Notes: generated from the letters alone by a model not told the origin. Positions 33,317 to 42,298 are shown, counted from the first letter of the stretch. The stretch is 48,636 nt of DNA from JBGQOG01 sp052113705 (GCF_052113705.1 NZ_JBGQOG010000025.1:1-48636), one strand, 5' to 3'. Translations and numbers: made by a program.

Positions 33317-34318
33317 ATGGAACGCGTATTCATCACGGCAGTTTTCGGGCTGTGGCTGGCTGGTTCTGGCCTGACAAATGCCCAGACAATGCCGAACAAC
33401 CCCAATGGCGGCCCCTCAGGCGCGCCCGGAGCCTCCCCGATGGGGACCGAGGCGACGGTGTCGGGGGGGCGCACCGCCTCTCTGCTCAACGACGGTACGA
33501 TGGCCTTTGGCTCGGTTGCGACCTCGCTGACCGCGGGGCTGGGGGCCAATATCAGCGGCGCGATGGCCGATCTGTCGATGGATGCGGTGGTCGAGGGGCT
33601 GGCGCAGGATGTGGCCAAAAGCCTCGGGCTGGACTTGCCCGGCATGGGCCAGCCGGTCGTGGTCGAGCTCTTCACCTCGCAGGGGTGCAATGCCTGTCCC
33701 GCCGCCGATGATGTGCTGACCCAGATCGCGCAGCGGCCGGGGGTGATCGCGCTCTCGCTGCATGTGGATTACTGGGATTATCTCGGCTGGAAGGATGCTT
33801 TCGCACAGCCGATCTTTACCGAGCGGCAGAAGTCCTATGCCCGCGCGGCGGGAGAGCGCACGATCTACACGCCGCAGATGATCGTGGGCGGGCAGGCGAC
33901 GCTGGTCGGCGGGCATCCGGATGAGCTGGAGGCCATCATCGCGCAGCAAGAGGCTTTGCCCGAGACGGTGAAGCTGACACTGACCCCGCAGGGCAATGGC
34001 CGGGTGCTGATCGAGGCATCGGCCAATCCGCCGCTGACCGATGAGGCGGTGGTGCAGATCGTGCGCTACCGGCCGCAGGCCGAGGTGACCATCGAACGCG
34101 GCGAGAATGCGGGCCGTACCGCGCTTTACACCAATGTGGTGACCAACTGGCAGGCGGTGGCGGATTGGGACGGCAAGACGCCCCTGTCGCTCACGGCCAA
34201 TCTGCCGGGCGATCTGCCCTCGGTGGTGATCGTGCAGACCGCGCGCTCCAGCGGGAAATCGCGGGGCCGGGCGCTGCCGGGGCCGATCCTCGCGGCCGAA
34301 ACGGTGCCGGTGCAATAG
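33317..34318 (+). CDS. Secreted DUF1223 (thioredoxin-like fold) protein
   Basis: A 333-residue protein with a Sec signal peptide (RVFITAVFGLWLAGSGLTNA, likely cleaved after A-Q near residue 22). A Gly/Ser/Pro-rich, low-complexity stretch to ~residue 110 is followed by the DUF1223 domain: VVVELFTSQGCNACPAADDV with a CNAC motif, HVDYWDYLGWKDAFAQPIFT, RTIYTPQMIVGGQATLVGGH, and a C-terminal beta-rich part. The CxxC and the thioredoxin-like arrangement suggest redox activity in the periplasm, but no member I know of has an assigned function. The ~90-residue insert ahead of the domain is longer than usual. Confidence 0.85.
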   Translation: MERVFITAVFGLWLAGSGLTNAQTMPNNPNGGPSGAPGASPMGTEATVSGGRTASLLNDGTMAFGSVATSLTAGLGANISGAMADLSMDAVVEGLAQDVAKSLGLDLPGMGQPVVVELFTSQGCNACPAADDVLTQIAQRPGVIALSLHVDYWDYLGWKDAFAQPIFTERQKSYARAAGERTIYTPQMIVGGQATLVGGHPDELEAIIAQQEALPETVKLTLTPQGNGRVLIEASANPPLTDEAVVQIVRYRPQAEVTIERGENAGRTALYTNVVTNWQAVADWDGKTPLSLTANLPGDLPSVVIVQTARSSGKSRGRALPGPILAAETVPVQ

Positions 34319-34348
34319 CGGCGAAAAACAGCGAATATCAATGATGTA

Positions 34349-34373
34349 ACGGCGGGTCTTGGCCCGCCGTTTT
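34349..34373 (+). terminator. Rho-independent-type terminator after the DUF1223 gene
   Basis: ACGGCGGG-TCTTGG-CCCGCCGT followed by TTT. The stem is 8 bp, 30 nt after the stop, and it also lies at the end of the convergent acyltransferase gene, so it may act in both directions. Confidence 0.75.
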
Positions 34374-34377
34374 GCGT

Positions 34378-35265
34378 TCAGATGCCGTTTTTCCAGCGCC
34401 GGTGGACCCAGAACCACTGGCCCATGTGGCGGCGGACCAGCTGCTCCAGATTGTCGTTCAGCGCCTGGGTCATCGCTTCGGGCGTGTCGGGCGCGATCGG
34501 CGCCTCCACCAGAATCCGGAAATCGAGGCCGTTTTTCTGCCGGATCCCATAGATCGGCAGCAGGAGCGCGTCATATTTCAGCGCAAGCTCGGCGGCGGAG
34601 GTCGAGGTATAGGCGGTTTCGCCGAAAAAGGTCAGCGGCGCGCCATGGCCCACATGCTGATCGACGACCAGCCCCAGCATGCCGCCGGATTTCAGAAAGC
34701 GGACCATATCCACCAGCCCCTGTTTGCCGCGCGGAAACAGCGGCGTGCCGAGGGCGGAAATTGCCTCGATGTAGTGGGCGTTGAACAGCGGGTTGCGCAT
34801 CGGCTTGTAAAGCCCGCCGACCCGGAACCCCCGGGCGATGAGGGCGGCGCGTGCCACGTCGTAATTGCCGAAATGCCCGGTCACCAGCACCACCGGGCGC
34901 TTGGCCTCGCGCGCTTCCAGCAGGGCGGCGACGCCGTCACCCTCCAGCGGGATCTCGCGCACGCGGTCGACGAATTCCGCGCCCGAATAGATCTCGGCCA
35001 TGGTGCGGCCGAGATTGTCCGGCACGGCGCGCGACAGGGCGGCGGCTTCGGCGGCGGGCAGATCGGGCATCACCTTGGCCAGATTGTCGCGCACCCGGCG
35101 GCGGTAGCCCGCCAGCGGCGCCGCGATATGGGCGACGAAAGCCCCGGTCAGCGGCACCCGCCAGCGGTAGGGCAGCGCATGGCCAAGCCCCAGCACCGCC
35201 CGGAAGACGATGTCGGCCACCCGGTCTAGGAGGGTGGGGCGGTTGCTTTTTCGGCTCTGTGCCAT
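34378..35265 (-). CDS. LpxL/HtrB-type lysophospholipid (lipid A) acyltransferase
   Basis: A 295-residue membrane-bound acyltransferase. The catalytic H-x4-D/E motif lies in PVVLVTGHFGNYDVARAALI (His-Phe-Gly-Asn-Tyr-Asp). ALIARGFRVGGLYKPMRNPL and MLGLVVDQHVGHGAPLTFFG are also family-typical, the latter with the conserved D-Q. It would add a secondary acyl chain to a lipid A precursor. The ATG at 35265 gives a normal length; the frame is open to 35319 inside the upstream gene. It follows the EamA transporter after only 10 nt, so the two are cotranscribed. Confidence 0.85.
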   Translation of the reverse strand: MAQSRKSNRPTLLDRVADIVFRAVLGLGHALPYRWRVPLTGAFVAHIAAPLAGYRRRVRDNLAKVMPDLPAAEAAALSRAVPDNLGRTMAEIYSGAEFVDRVREIPLEGDGVAALLEAREAKRPVVLVTGHFGNYDVARAALIARGFRVGGLYKPMRNPLFNAHYIEAISALGTPLFPRGKQGLVDMVRFLKSGGMLGLVVDQHVGHGAPLTFFGETAYTSTSAAELALKYDALLLPIYGIRQKNGLDFRILVEAPIAPDTPEAMTQALNDNLEQLVRRHMGQWFWVHRRWKNGI

Positions 35266-35275
35266 GTCATTCCCG

Positions 35276-36130
35276 TCATGGGGCCGCCCGGGACGCGGCG
35301 CTTTCCCGATGCCAGACATAAAGTCCCGCCCCCACGATCACAAGCGCACCGAGCACTGTCGCGGCGTCAGGCAGGGTGTCATAAAACAGCCAGCCCCAGA
35401 AACTGGCCAGAATCAGCCCCGAATAGCCGAAGGGCGCAATCATGCTCGCCTCGGCCAGGGTGAAGGCGCGGATCAGGCAAAGCTGGCCCAGGGTGCCAAG
35501 GCAGCCCACCAGCGCAAAGGCCCAGAGGTCCGCGCGGGCAATCGGTTGCCAATAGAGCAGCATCAGGCCCGAGGCGATGATCGTGCCGAAAAGGGCGGTG
35601 TAGATCAGACTGGTCCAGATGCTTTCCGTCGGGCCCATCTTGCGGGTCAGCACCGCGAAGGCGGCGTAAAAGATCGCCGATGCCAGCGGCAACAGGGCGG
35701 CGGGCTGAAACACGCCCGCCCCGGGGCGGATGACGATCAGCGCGCCGATCAGCGCGGCGGCAATGCCAAAGGCGCGGCGCGGCCCGATCCGCTCGCCCAG
35801 CACCAGTGCGGCGGCGAGGGTGATCAGCACCGGGTTGATGTCCATGATCGCCGTGGCTTCGGCCAGCCCGATATGGCGCAGCGACAAAAAGAAACAGGCG
35901 GTGGCGCCGAACTGGCAGACCGAGCGTAGCGCGTGCATCCCCGGATGCGCGGTGCGCAGCACCGTGCCCAGACGCGGCGCGAGCAGCACAGCGACCAGCA
36001 GCACCTGCCCCGAATAGCGCGCCCAGACCACCTGCAGGGGATCATAGCGCCCGGCCAAGCCCTTTGTCGTCGCGTCCATCAGGGTGAAGAACAAGATCGC
36101 CGTCAGGCAGAACAAGATGCCCTTGGTCAT
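35276..36130 (-). CDS. EamA-family (DMT superfamily) transporter
   Basis: A 284-residue inner-membrane protein with ten helices in two EamA repeats (GILFCLTAILFFTLMDATTK onward; LLPLASAIFYAAFAVLTRKM onward). The repeat ends show the usual TAIMDINPVLITLAAALVLG and MIAPFGYSGLILASFWGWLF with LGALVIVGAGLYVWHRES. It would export or import a small metabolite; the substrate is unknown. I chose the ATG at 36130; a GTG at 36187 overlapping the tkt stop is possible, but it would put the transketolase terminator hairpin inside the gene. Confidence 0.85.
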   Translation of the reverse strand: MTKGILFCLTAILFFTLMDATTKGLAGRYDPLQVVWARYSGQVLLVAVLLAPRLGTVLRTAHPGMHALRSVCQFGATACFFLSLRHIGLAEATAIMDINPVLITLAAALVLGERIGPRRAFGIAAALIGALIVIRPGAGVFQPAALLPLASAIFYAAFAVLTRKMGPTESIWTSLIYTALFGTIIASGLMLLYWQPIARADLWAFALVGCLGTLGQLCLIRAFTLAEASMIAPFGYSGLILASFWGWLFYDTLPDAATVLGALVIVGAGLYVWHRESAASRAAP

Positions 36131-36134
36131 ATCG

Positions 36135-36160
36135 GAAAAGGGGCCCGCAGGCCCCTTTTC
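36135..36160 (-). terminator. Terminator hairpin downstream of tkt
   Basis: GAAAAGGGGCC-CGCA-GGCCCCTTTTC forms a perfect 11-bp stem with a 4-nt loop, 23 nt after the tkt stop. On the - strand it ends in a TTTTC run, a standard intrinsic terminator shape. It separates tkt from the downstream transporter gene. Confidence 0.8.
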
Positions 36161-36183
36161 GATCGTTTTATCTGCGGTGACGC

Positions 36184-38211
36184 TCACAGCAATTCTTTGG
36201 CTTTGGCGACAATCGCTTCGGCGGTGATGCCGAACTCTTCATAGAGCTTTTCAGCCGGGGCCGAGGCGCCGAAATCCGACATGCCGATGAAGGCCGATTT
36301 CTGCTCACGGCCGCGCTCGCCCAAGAGCCAGCGGTCCCAGGGCTGACGGATCGCCGCTTCGACCGCGATGCGGACGTTGCCGGCGGGCAGCACTTTCTTG
36401 CGGTAGCTTTCTTCCTGCGCGGCAAAGAGCTCCATACAGGGCACCGAGACCACACGGGTGCCGATGGCCTGCGCCTCCAGGAGGTCGCGGGCGCGCATGG
36501 CAATCTCCACTTCCGAGCCGGTCGCCATCAGGATGACCTGACGCTTGCCGGTGGCCTCGGCCAGAACATAGGCGCCCTTGGCGGACAGATTCTGGTTGGT
36601 GTGGGTCTTGCGCTGCGTCGGCAGGTTCTGACGCGAGAGCGCGATGACCGAGGGGGTCTCGGTCGTGGTCATCGCCAGTTCCCAGCATTCCGCGGTTTCG
36701 ATCACATCGGCCGGACGGAAGGTCCAGGTGTTCGGCGTCGCGCGGCAGATCGCCAGATGCTCGACCGGCTGGTGGGTCGGGCCGTCTTCGCCCAGACCGA
36801 TGCTGTCATGCGTCATCACATAGACCGCCGGAACCCCCATCAGCGCCGAGAGACGCATCGCACCGCGCGCGTAATCGGTGAAGCAGAAGAAGGTGCCGCC
36901 ATAGGGACGCACGCCGCCATGCAGCCAGAGGCCGTTCATCGCCGCGGCCATGCCATGCTCACGGATGCCGTAATGCACATAGCGGCCCTTGCGGTTCTCG
37001 GCGTTGAAGATGCCCAGATCGGCGGTTTTGGTCAGGTTCGAGCCGGTGAGATCGGCCGAGCCGCCAATGGCTTCCGGCACCACCGGGTTGATCGCGCCCA
37101 GCACCATTTCCGAGGCTTTGCGGCTGGCCACTTTCGGGGCGGCTTCCGATTGCTCTTTCTTGAAATTGCGGATGGCGGCGGCGAGTTTCTTCGGCGCCTC
37201 GCCCGACATCTGACGCTCGAACTCGGCCTGTTTGCCAGCGGGCAGGGCGGCAAAGCGCGCCTTCCAGGCGGTGTGCTCTTCGGCACCGCGCGACCCGATG
37301 GCCTCCCATTTCGCCTTGATATCGGCGGGAATTTCGAAGGGGCCGTGGTTCCAGCCATAGATTTCGCGCGTCTTGGCGATCTCTTCCAGACCCAGCGGCG
37401 AGCCGTGGGCGGAATAGCTGTCCGCCTTGGTCGGCGCGCCAAAACCGATGATGGTTTTGCAATCGACCATCACCGGACCTTTGGCCTTTTTGGCTTCGGT
37501 CAGGGCGCGGTCGATGTCGGCGGGGTCATGGCCGTCGCAATGCAGCACGGTCCAGCCCGAGGCGGCGAAACGCGCGCGCTGGTCGGTCTTGTCGGCAATC
37601 GAGACGCGGCCATCGATGGTGATGTCGTTGTTGTCCCAGAGCACGATGAGATTGTTCAGCTTTTGCATGCCCGCAAGGCCAATGGCCTCCTGGCTGATGC
37701 CCTCCATCAGGCAGCCGTCGCCGCAGATCACCCAGGTCTTGTGATCAACGATCTTGGCGCCAAAGCGGGCCTGCAGCGCCTGCTCGGCAATCGCGAAACC
37801 GACCGAGGTGGCAATGCCCTGGCCGAGCGGGCCGGTGGTGGTTTCCACGGCGTCGATCAGGAAGTTTTCCGGGTGGCCCGCGGTCAGCGCGCCCCATTGG
37901 CGGAAGTTCTTGATCTGGTCGAGGGTGATTTGCTTGTCCCCGGTCAGGTAGAGCAGCGCATAGATCAGCATCGAGCCGTGACCGGCCGAGAGGATGAAAC
38001 GGTCCCGGTCCGCCCATTTCGGTGCCGAGGCATCGAATTTCAGGTGGTTCTGGAAGAGCACGGTGGCCACATCGGCCATGCCCATCGGCATGCCCGGGTG
38101 ACCGGAATTGGCGGCCTGCACCGCGTCCATGGCCAGCGCGCGAATGGCAGAAGCGAGCGACCAATGTTCGGGGTGGTTGGCGCGGATCGTGGCGATATCC
38201 AAGGGCGTCAT
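36184..38211 (-). CDS. tkt: Transketolase
   Basis: A 675-residue thiamine diphosphate enzyme of the pentose-phosphate and Calvin cycles that transfers two-carbon ketol units. The ThDP-binding motif is VICGDGCLMEGISQEAIGLA followed by LNNLIVLWDNNDITIDGRVS. DAVQAANSGHPGMPMGMADV is near the N-terminus. The pyrimidine domain has YVHYGIREHGMAAAMNGLWL with the catalytic Glu, and GPTHQPVEHLAICRATPNTW. The ATG at 38211 is used; longer open frame to 38307 has no support. Ends at a strong terminator. Confidence 0.96.
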   Translation of the reverse strand: MTPLDIATIRANHPEHWSLASAIRALAMDAVQAANSGHPGMPMGMADVATVLFQNHLKFDASAPKWADRDRFILSAGHGSMLIYALLYLTGDKQITLDQIKNFRQWGALTAGHPENFLIDAVETTTGPLGQGIATSVGFAIAEQALQARFGAKIVDHKTWVICGDGCLMEGISQEAIGLAGMQKLNNLIVLWDNNDITIDGRVSIADKTDQRARFAASGWTVLHCDGHDPADIDRALTEAKKAKGPVMVDCKTIIGFGAPTKADSYSAHGSPLGLEEIAKTREIYGWNHGPFEIPADIKAKWEAIGSRGAEEHTAWKARFAALPAGKQAEFERQMSGEAPKKLAAAIRNFKKEQSEAAPKVASRKASEMVLGAINPVVPEAIGGSADLTGSNLTKTADLGIFNAENRKGRYVHYGIREHGMAAAMNGLWLHGGVRPYGGTFFCFTDYARGAMRLSALMGVPAVYVMTHDSIGLGEDGPTHQPVEHLAICRATPNTWTFRPADVIETAECWELAMTTTETPSVIALSRQNLPTQRKTHTNQNLSAKGAYVLAEATGKRQVILMATGSEVEIAMRARDLLEAQAIGTRVVSVPCMELFAAQEESYRKKVLPAGNVRIAVEAAIRQPWDRWLLGERGREQKSAFIGMSDFGASAPAEKLYEEFGITAEAIVAKAKELL

Positions 38212-38456
38212 CCTTCGTTTTGCTGTGTTTGACGGCGAAATCGGCCCGGAACCGGGCGTTGGACCCTCTGATAACAGGCCCGGGGCGAAGTTCAAGCGCG
38301 CCGACACCCCGATTGCGGGAAAGCGCCCGTCGGGGCGTCGTGGCGTGAAACATGGGGGGCAGGCCCCGTAACTTTGCGATAAGATTACCTTGAAGGGGGC
38401 GTCGCTGCGATTCGCGGCGTCTGAAATCGCAACCGGATCAACCGGAGGCAGGCAGG

Positions 38457-39164
38457 ATGAGCGACATTACCGAATACGAACGCCGGATCAGCGCCGCACT
38501 GGCGCGCATCGGTCTGGGCATTGAGCAGATCCCGGCATTCCCCGTGGCCGTTGCCGCGCCCGAACCCTTGGCTTTGGCGCCCGAAATGCCGGAGGAGGCC
38601 GCGCCTGTGGCGCATCCCGCCGGCGCGCGGGCTGCGGAGGATGCGCCGCGTGCCGCCGATTCCGACACCGCTGCCGTCGATGCGGAAGCCTTGCAGGCCA
38701 AGGCGCTGCAAGACAGTGCCGAACTCATCGCCCTGCGCGAGGCGTTGGAGGCGGAGCGTCAGGCGAATGCCCAGCTCTCTGACCGGGTGCGCGCCATTCG
38801 CGACAAACAAGAGACCATGGTGACTTTGCTTGAGCGGCGTCTGGCCGCCACGCAGCGCGACTGTGACCGCTGGGCGCGCGAAGTGGCGCGGATGAAACGC
38901 GCCAATCTGGATCTGACCGAGGCGAACCGCGGCCTGACCGCCGCCATCGGGCAGGGGGCGGACACCGATGACGGGGTGGCGGCGCATTTGATCAACCGGG
39001 CGATGCTGGCCGAACTTGAATCCCTGCGCGCGCTGCGCTCGGCCGAGCGGGCGGAGCTGGAAGAGATCCTGTCCGGGCTGGAGCCGCTGATCGTGCTGCC
39101 CGCTGCGGGGGAGACATCCGCCGGGACCACTGCCGATTGGGCACAGGAGGGCACGCATGCCTGA
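38457..39164 (+). CDS. Uncharacterised coiled-coil protein upstream of zapA
   Basis: A 235-residue soluble protein that I do not recognise as a named family. It starts SDITEYERRISAALARIGLG, has an Ala/Pro/Glu-rich disordered stretch (~30-75), and then a long heptad-like region from ~80 to 150 (LREALEAERQANAQLSDRVR, TQRDCDRWAREVARMKRANL) typical of coiled coil. GGAGG-like sequence precedes the ATG. It overlaps zapA by 8 nt, so the two are cotranslated; a role with ZapA in division or the Z-ring is an inference from this coupling only. Confidence 0.8.
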   Translation: MSDITEYERRISAALARIGLGIEQIPAFPVAVAAPEPLALAPEMPEEAAPVAHPAGARAAEDAPRAADSDTAAVDAEALQAKALQDSAELIALREALEAERQANAQLSDRVRAIRDKQETMVTLLERRLAATQRDCDRWAREVARMKRANLDLTEANRGLTAAIGQGADTDDGVAAHLINRAMLAELESLRALRSAERAELEEILSGLEPLIVLPAAGETSAGTTADWAQEGTHA

Positions 39165-40185
39165 GATCAACGTATCCATCGGCGGGCGGCTTTTCGAAGT
39201 GGCCTGTCAGGACGGCGAAGAACATTTCCTGCGCACGGCGGCCGCGATGCTGGATGCCGAAGCGGCGGTGCTGATGGAACAGATCGGGCGGATGCCCGAG
39301 GCGCGGATGTTGTTGATGGCGGGGCTGATGCTCGCCGACAAGACCGCCGCCGTCGAGGATCAGATCCGCGAGATGAGCGGGCGGGTCGAAGAGCTGGAAG
39401 CGGCGCTGGCCGAAGCGCATGCCAATCCGGTGCGGGTGGAAGTGCCGGTGATCCCCGAGATCATTTTTGACACGTTCGCCGAAATTGCGGCCCGGGCCGA
39501 GGCTTTGGCCGCCAGCATCGAAGAGCGCACCAGCGATCCCTATGCCGTTGCCGAAGCGGGCTTTGCCGCGGGTGATGTCGATGCCGATGCCGATGCCGAT
39601 GCCGATGTTGATGTCGGTGCGGTGAGGACGGGCGGCGCGGTTGCGGCCGCGGAACTCTCGCAGGCTGACGACGGGCAGGAGACGGCAAGCTTCGCGCCCG
39701 AGGGGGATGCTGCGCCCGCCGGGACGGTGTTGATTGAGGGGGCCGCACTCGCTGGCACCGCCGATCCTGCCGCGCTGTCCATCGGCGATGACGCCGGGGC
39801 CTTTGCGGGCGAGGACGTGGCGGAAGATGCCGCATACGCCACCTCGCCAGCCTTCAGTGACGCCGAAGTTGCCGTGGCCCTTGGCGAGGCACCTGCAGAA
39901 CCGGACGGTGCTGAGGGCGACGGTTTCGGCGCATCCGGTGATGCCTTTGAGGCTGAGCATGCGTTTGACGCTGACGCGGACCAAGATTCGGGCGCAGGCC
40001 AATATCCCCAGGCAGACCAATATCCCGGCGTGGAGGATGATTTTGGCGAACCGGGCTTCGGGCCGGGACCGTCGGATCCCTCCGAAGACCATGCCCCGAC
40101 GGGGGGCGACCCGGCCGCCCAAGGGGAGGCCGCCCAAGAGGAGGCCGCCGGGGATGAGAGACGGGATGAGGATGTGAAACAATGA
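39157..40185 (+). CDS. zapA: Cell division protein ZapA with long acidic C-terminal extension
   Basis: A 342-residue protein. Residues ~1-100 are a ZapA domain (INVSIGGRLFEVACQDGEEH, MPEARMLLMAGLMLADKTAA, VEDQIREMSGRVEELEAALA), which cross-links FtsZ filaments. The remaining ~240 residues are disordered, low-complexity and acidic (Asp/Ala/Glu/Gly), including a run of DA dipeptides near residue 145. Typical ZapA proteins are about 100-130 residues, so the tail is exceptional. A frameshift fusion is not indicated because base composition and codon pattern are continuous. Confidence 0.85.
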   Translation: MPEINVSIGGRLFEVACQDGEEHFLRTAAAMLDAEAAVLMEQIGRMPEARMLLMAGLMLADKTAAVEDQIREMSGRVEELEAALAEAHANPVRVEVPVIPEIIFDTFAEIAARAEALAASIEERTSDPYAVAEAGFAAGDVDADADADADVDVGAVRTGGAVAAAELSQADDGQETASFAPEGDAAPAGTVLIEGAALAGTADPAALSIGDDAGAFAGEDVAEDAAYATSPAFSDAEVAVALGEAPAEPDGAEGDGFGASGDAFEAEHAFDADADQDSGAGQYPQADQYPGVEDDFGEPGFGPGPSDPSEDHAPTGGDPAAQGEAAQEEAAGDERRDEDVKQ

Positions 40186-40535
40186 AATTGCGTATTGCCG
40201 TGCCCGCACTGACGGCACTGGGCCTTCTGGCAGGGTGCGCCGCGCAAACCCTGCATCAGCGGGTGGACTATATCTGTGCCACCGGCGGCACCGTCTCGGC
40301 CAATTACCTCAATCTGGGCGATGGCGGCGATGCGATGGTGCAGTGGCAGGGCCAGTTGATGGGGATGCACACCGTCGTCAGCGGCTCCGGTGCCCGCTAT
40401 GACACCGGGCCCGGCAAGGGCCATGTCTGGTGGACCAAAGGCGATGAGGGCACGCTTTATGCCCGCGACGCTGCCGGAACCGAGACCGCTGTGGCCACGG
40501 GCTGCAAGGCAACTCCGCCGCTGCCAACGGAGTGA
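40182..40535 (+). CDS. MliC-like lysozyme-inhibitor lipoprotein
   Basis: A 117-residue lipoprotein: signal peptide LRIAVPALTALGLLAGCAAQ with the lipobox LLAGC (Cys19). The mature domain has YICATGGTVSANYLNLGDGG, AMVQWQGQLMGMHTVVSGSG, ARYDTGPGKGHVWWTKGDEG and TLYARDAAGTETAVATGC, matching the MliC/PliC family pattern of a W-x-K-G-D-E core and terminal Cys. It would protect the cell from c-type lysozymes at the outer or inner membrane. The start overlaps zapA by 4 nt (ATGA). Confidence 0.75.
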   Translation: MKLRIAVPALTALGLLAGCAAQTLHQRVDYICATGGTVSANYLNLGDGGDAMVQWQGQLMGMHTVVSGSGARYDTGPGKGHVWWTKGDEGTLYARDAAGTETAVATGCKATPPLPTE

Positions 40536-40633
40536 CCGCCGCCCTGTGGCCGGAGGAGGGCCGCCGGGCAGCGCAGGCCGCTTTGGCAGGCGGGCCGCTC
40601 TGGCAGATGGGCAGCAGCGCGACAGACCAAAGC

Positions 40634-40660
40634 AAAAGGGCGCCCAAAGGCGCCCTTTTT
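40634..40660. terminator. Bidirectional terminator between mliC-like gene and purF
   Basis: AAAAGGGCGCC-CAAA-GGCGCCCTTTT followed by T: an 11-bp perfect stem with A- and T-runs on either side, in the gap between convergent genes (stops at 40535 and 40689). A clear intrinsic terminator in both directions. Confidence 0.85.
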
Positions 40661-40688
40661 CATGAGATTTCCAACCATTGCCCGAGGG

Positions 40689-42152
40689 TTACTCGGCGGC
40701 TTTCATCTGGAAGCCCTTTTCCAGCTGATCCGACGGTGCCACCGGATATTCGCCGGAGAAACAGGCGTCGCAATATTGCGGATTGGCCTTGTCACGGCCC
40801 CCGGCTTCGCCTGCCGCACGGTATAGCCCGTTGAGCGAGATGAACTTGAGGCTGTCCACCCCGATCCAGTCGCGCATCTGCTCTTCGGTCATGTTCGCGG
40901 CCAGCAGCTTGTCGCGGTCGGGCGTGTCAACACCGTAGAAACAGGGCCAGGCGGTGGGGGGCGAGGCGATGCGGAAGTGCACTTCGGCCGCGCCCGCGTC
41001 GAGGATCATATCCTTGATCTTGCGCGAGGTGGTGCCGCGCACGACCGAGTCGTCGACCAGAATCACCCGCTTGCCCTTGATCAGCGCGCGGTTGACGTTC
41101 AGCTTCAGCCGCACACCCATGTTGCGGATGCTCTCGGTCGGCTCGATAAAGGTCCGGCCCATATATTGGTTGCGGATGATCCCCATCGCATAGGGGATGC
41201 CCGATTCCTGGCTGTAACCGATGGCGGCGGGGGTGCCGCTGTCGGGCACCGGGCAGACCAGATCGGCCTCCACCGGGGCTTCTTTCGCCAGCTCAACCCC
41301 GATCTGACGCCGCGTCTCATAGACCGAGCGGCCGCCGATGATGCTGTCGGGACGGCTGAAATAGACATGCTCAAAGATGCAGAACCGGCCCTTGGACGGC
41401 CCGAACGGGCGCGAGCTTTCGACCTTGCCCTTCGAGATCACCACCATTTCGCCCGGCTCGATCTCGCGGATGAACTCGGCACCGATGATGTCGAGGCCAC
41501 AGGTCTCGGAGGAGAGCGCATAGCCCTCATCGCCGATCTTGCCCAACACCAGCGGCCGCACACCCAGCGCATCGCGCACGCCGATCAGCTTGGTCCGGGT
41601 CATCGCGATGACCGAAAACGCGCCTTCGACGCGGCGCAGGGCATCTTTCATCCGCTCGGAGATGTTTTTCTGAATGGAGCGCGCCATCAGATGGATGATG
41701 CATTCGCTGTCCGAGGAGGACTGGAAGATCGAGCCGCGCTCGATCAACTCGCGCCGCAGGGCGGTCGCATTGGTCAGGTTGCCGTTATGGGCGATGGCGA
41801 CACCGCCCATCGACAACTCGCCAAAGAAGGGCTGCACATCGCGGATCGCGGTATTGCCCTTGGAGCCTGCGGTTGAATAGCGGACATGGCCGATGGCCAG
41901 GTCGCCGGGCAGGGTGTCCATCACCGAACGGTTGGTGAAATTGTCACGCACATAGCCAAAGCGGCGGGCAGAGTTGAAACCGTCGGCAGCGTCATAGGAG
42001 ACGATACCACCAGCTTCTTGCCCGCGATGCTGCAGCGCGTGCATGCCGAGGGCGGTGAAATTCGCGGCATCGGCAACGCCGATCACCCCGAAAACACCGC
42101 ATTCCTCCTTAAGCTTGTCATCGTCAAAAGGGTGGGAGAGGAAGGGGCGCAT
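40689..42152 (-). CDS. purF: Amidophosphoribosyltransferase
   Basis: A 487-residue enzyme for the first committed step of purine synthesis, making phosphoribosylamine from PRPP and glutamine. The Ntn glutaminase domain has the catalytic Cys18 in KEECGVFGVIGVADA (exposed after propeptide removal), followed by HALQHRGQEAGGIVSYDA and VRYSTAGSKGN. The PRTase domain has RVILVDDSVVRGTTSRKIKD (PRPP-binding) and Fe-S Cys candidates in ANPQYCDACFSGEYP. AGGAG lies 5 nt before the ATG at 42152. cvpA lies just upstream, a classical pairing. Confidence 0.96.
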   Translation of the reverse strand: MRPFLSHPFDDDKLKEECGVFGVIGVADAANFTALGMHALQHRGQEAGGIVSYDAADGFNSARRFGYVRDNFTNRSVMDTLPGDLAIGHVRYSTAGSKGNTAIRDVQPFFGELSMGGVAIAHNGNLTNATALRRELIERGSIFQSSSDSECIIHLMARSIQKNISERMKDALRRVEGAFSVIAMTRTKLIGVRDALGVRPLVLGKIGDEGYALSSETCGLDIIGAEFIREIEPGEMVVISKGKVESSRPFGPSKGRFCIFEHVYFSRPDSIIGGRSVYETRRQIGVELAKEAPVEADLVCPVPDSGTPAAIGYSQESGIPYAMGIIRNQYMGRTFIEPTESIRNMGVRLKLNVNRALIKGKRVILVDDSVVRGTTSRKIKDMILDAGAAEVHFRIASPPTAWPCFYGVDTPDRDKLLAANMTEEQMRDWIGVDSLKFISLNGLYRAAGEAGGRDKANPQYCDACFSGEYPVAPSDQLEKGFQMKAAE

Positions 42153-42298
42153 GGCTACTCCTGTTCCGGGGGGGCTTTCGCGCTCCATCTAATGCCAAAC
42201 GGGAGGACTGTCACGCCCTCCCGTCATCTATTCCGTCATATCCGGGTTACCTTTTTCGGCAGGGCTGCTGTGCGGCCCGGCAAAAAGGCAGGATTTGC

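Noticed and set aside
36131..36187. GTG start at 36187 for the EamA transporter
   Set aside because: It would place the strong tkt terminator hairpin inside the coding region; the ATG at 36130 just after it is simpler.
39585..39611. Short tandem GATGCC repeat in zapA as a CRISPR or intergenic repeat
   Set aside because: It is in frame and encodes the acidic DA-rich part of the ZapA tail, so it is coding repetition only.
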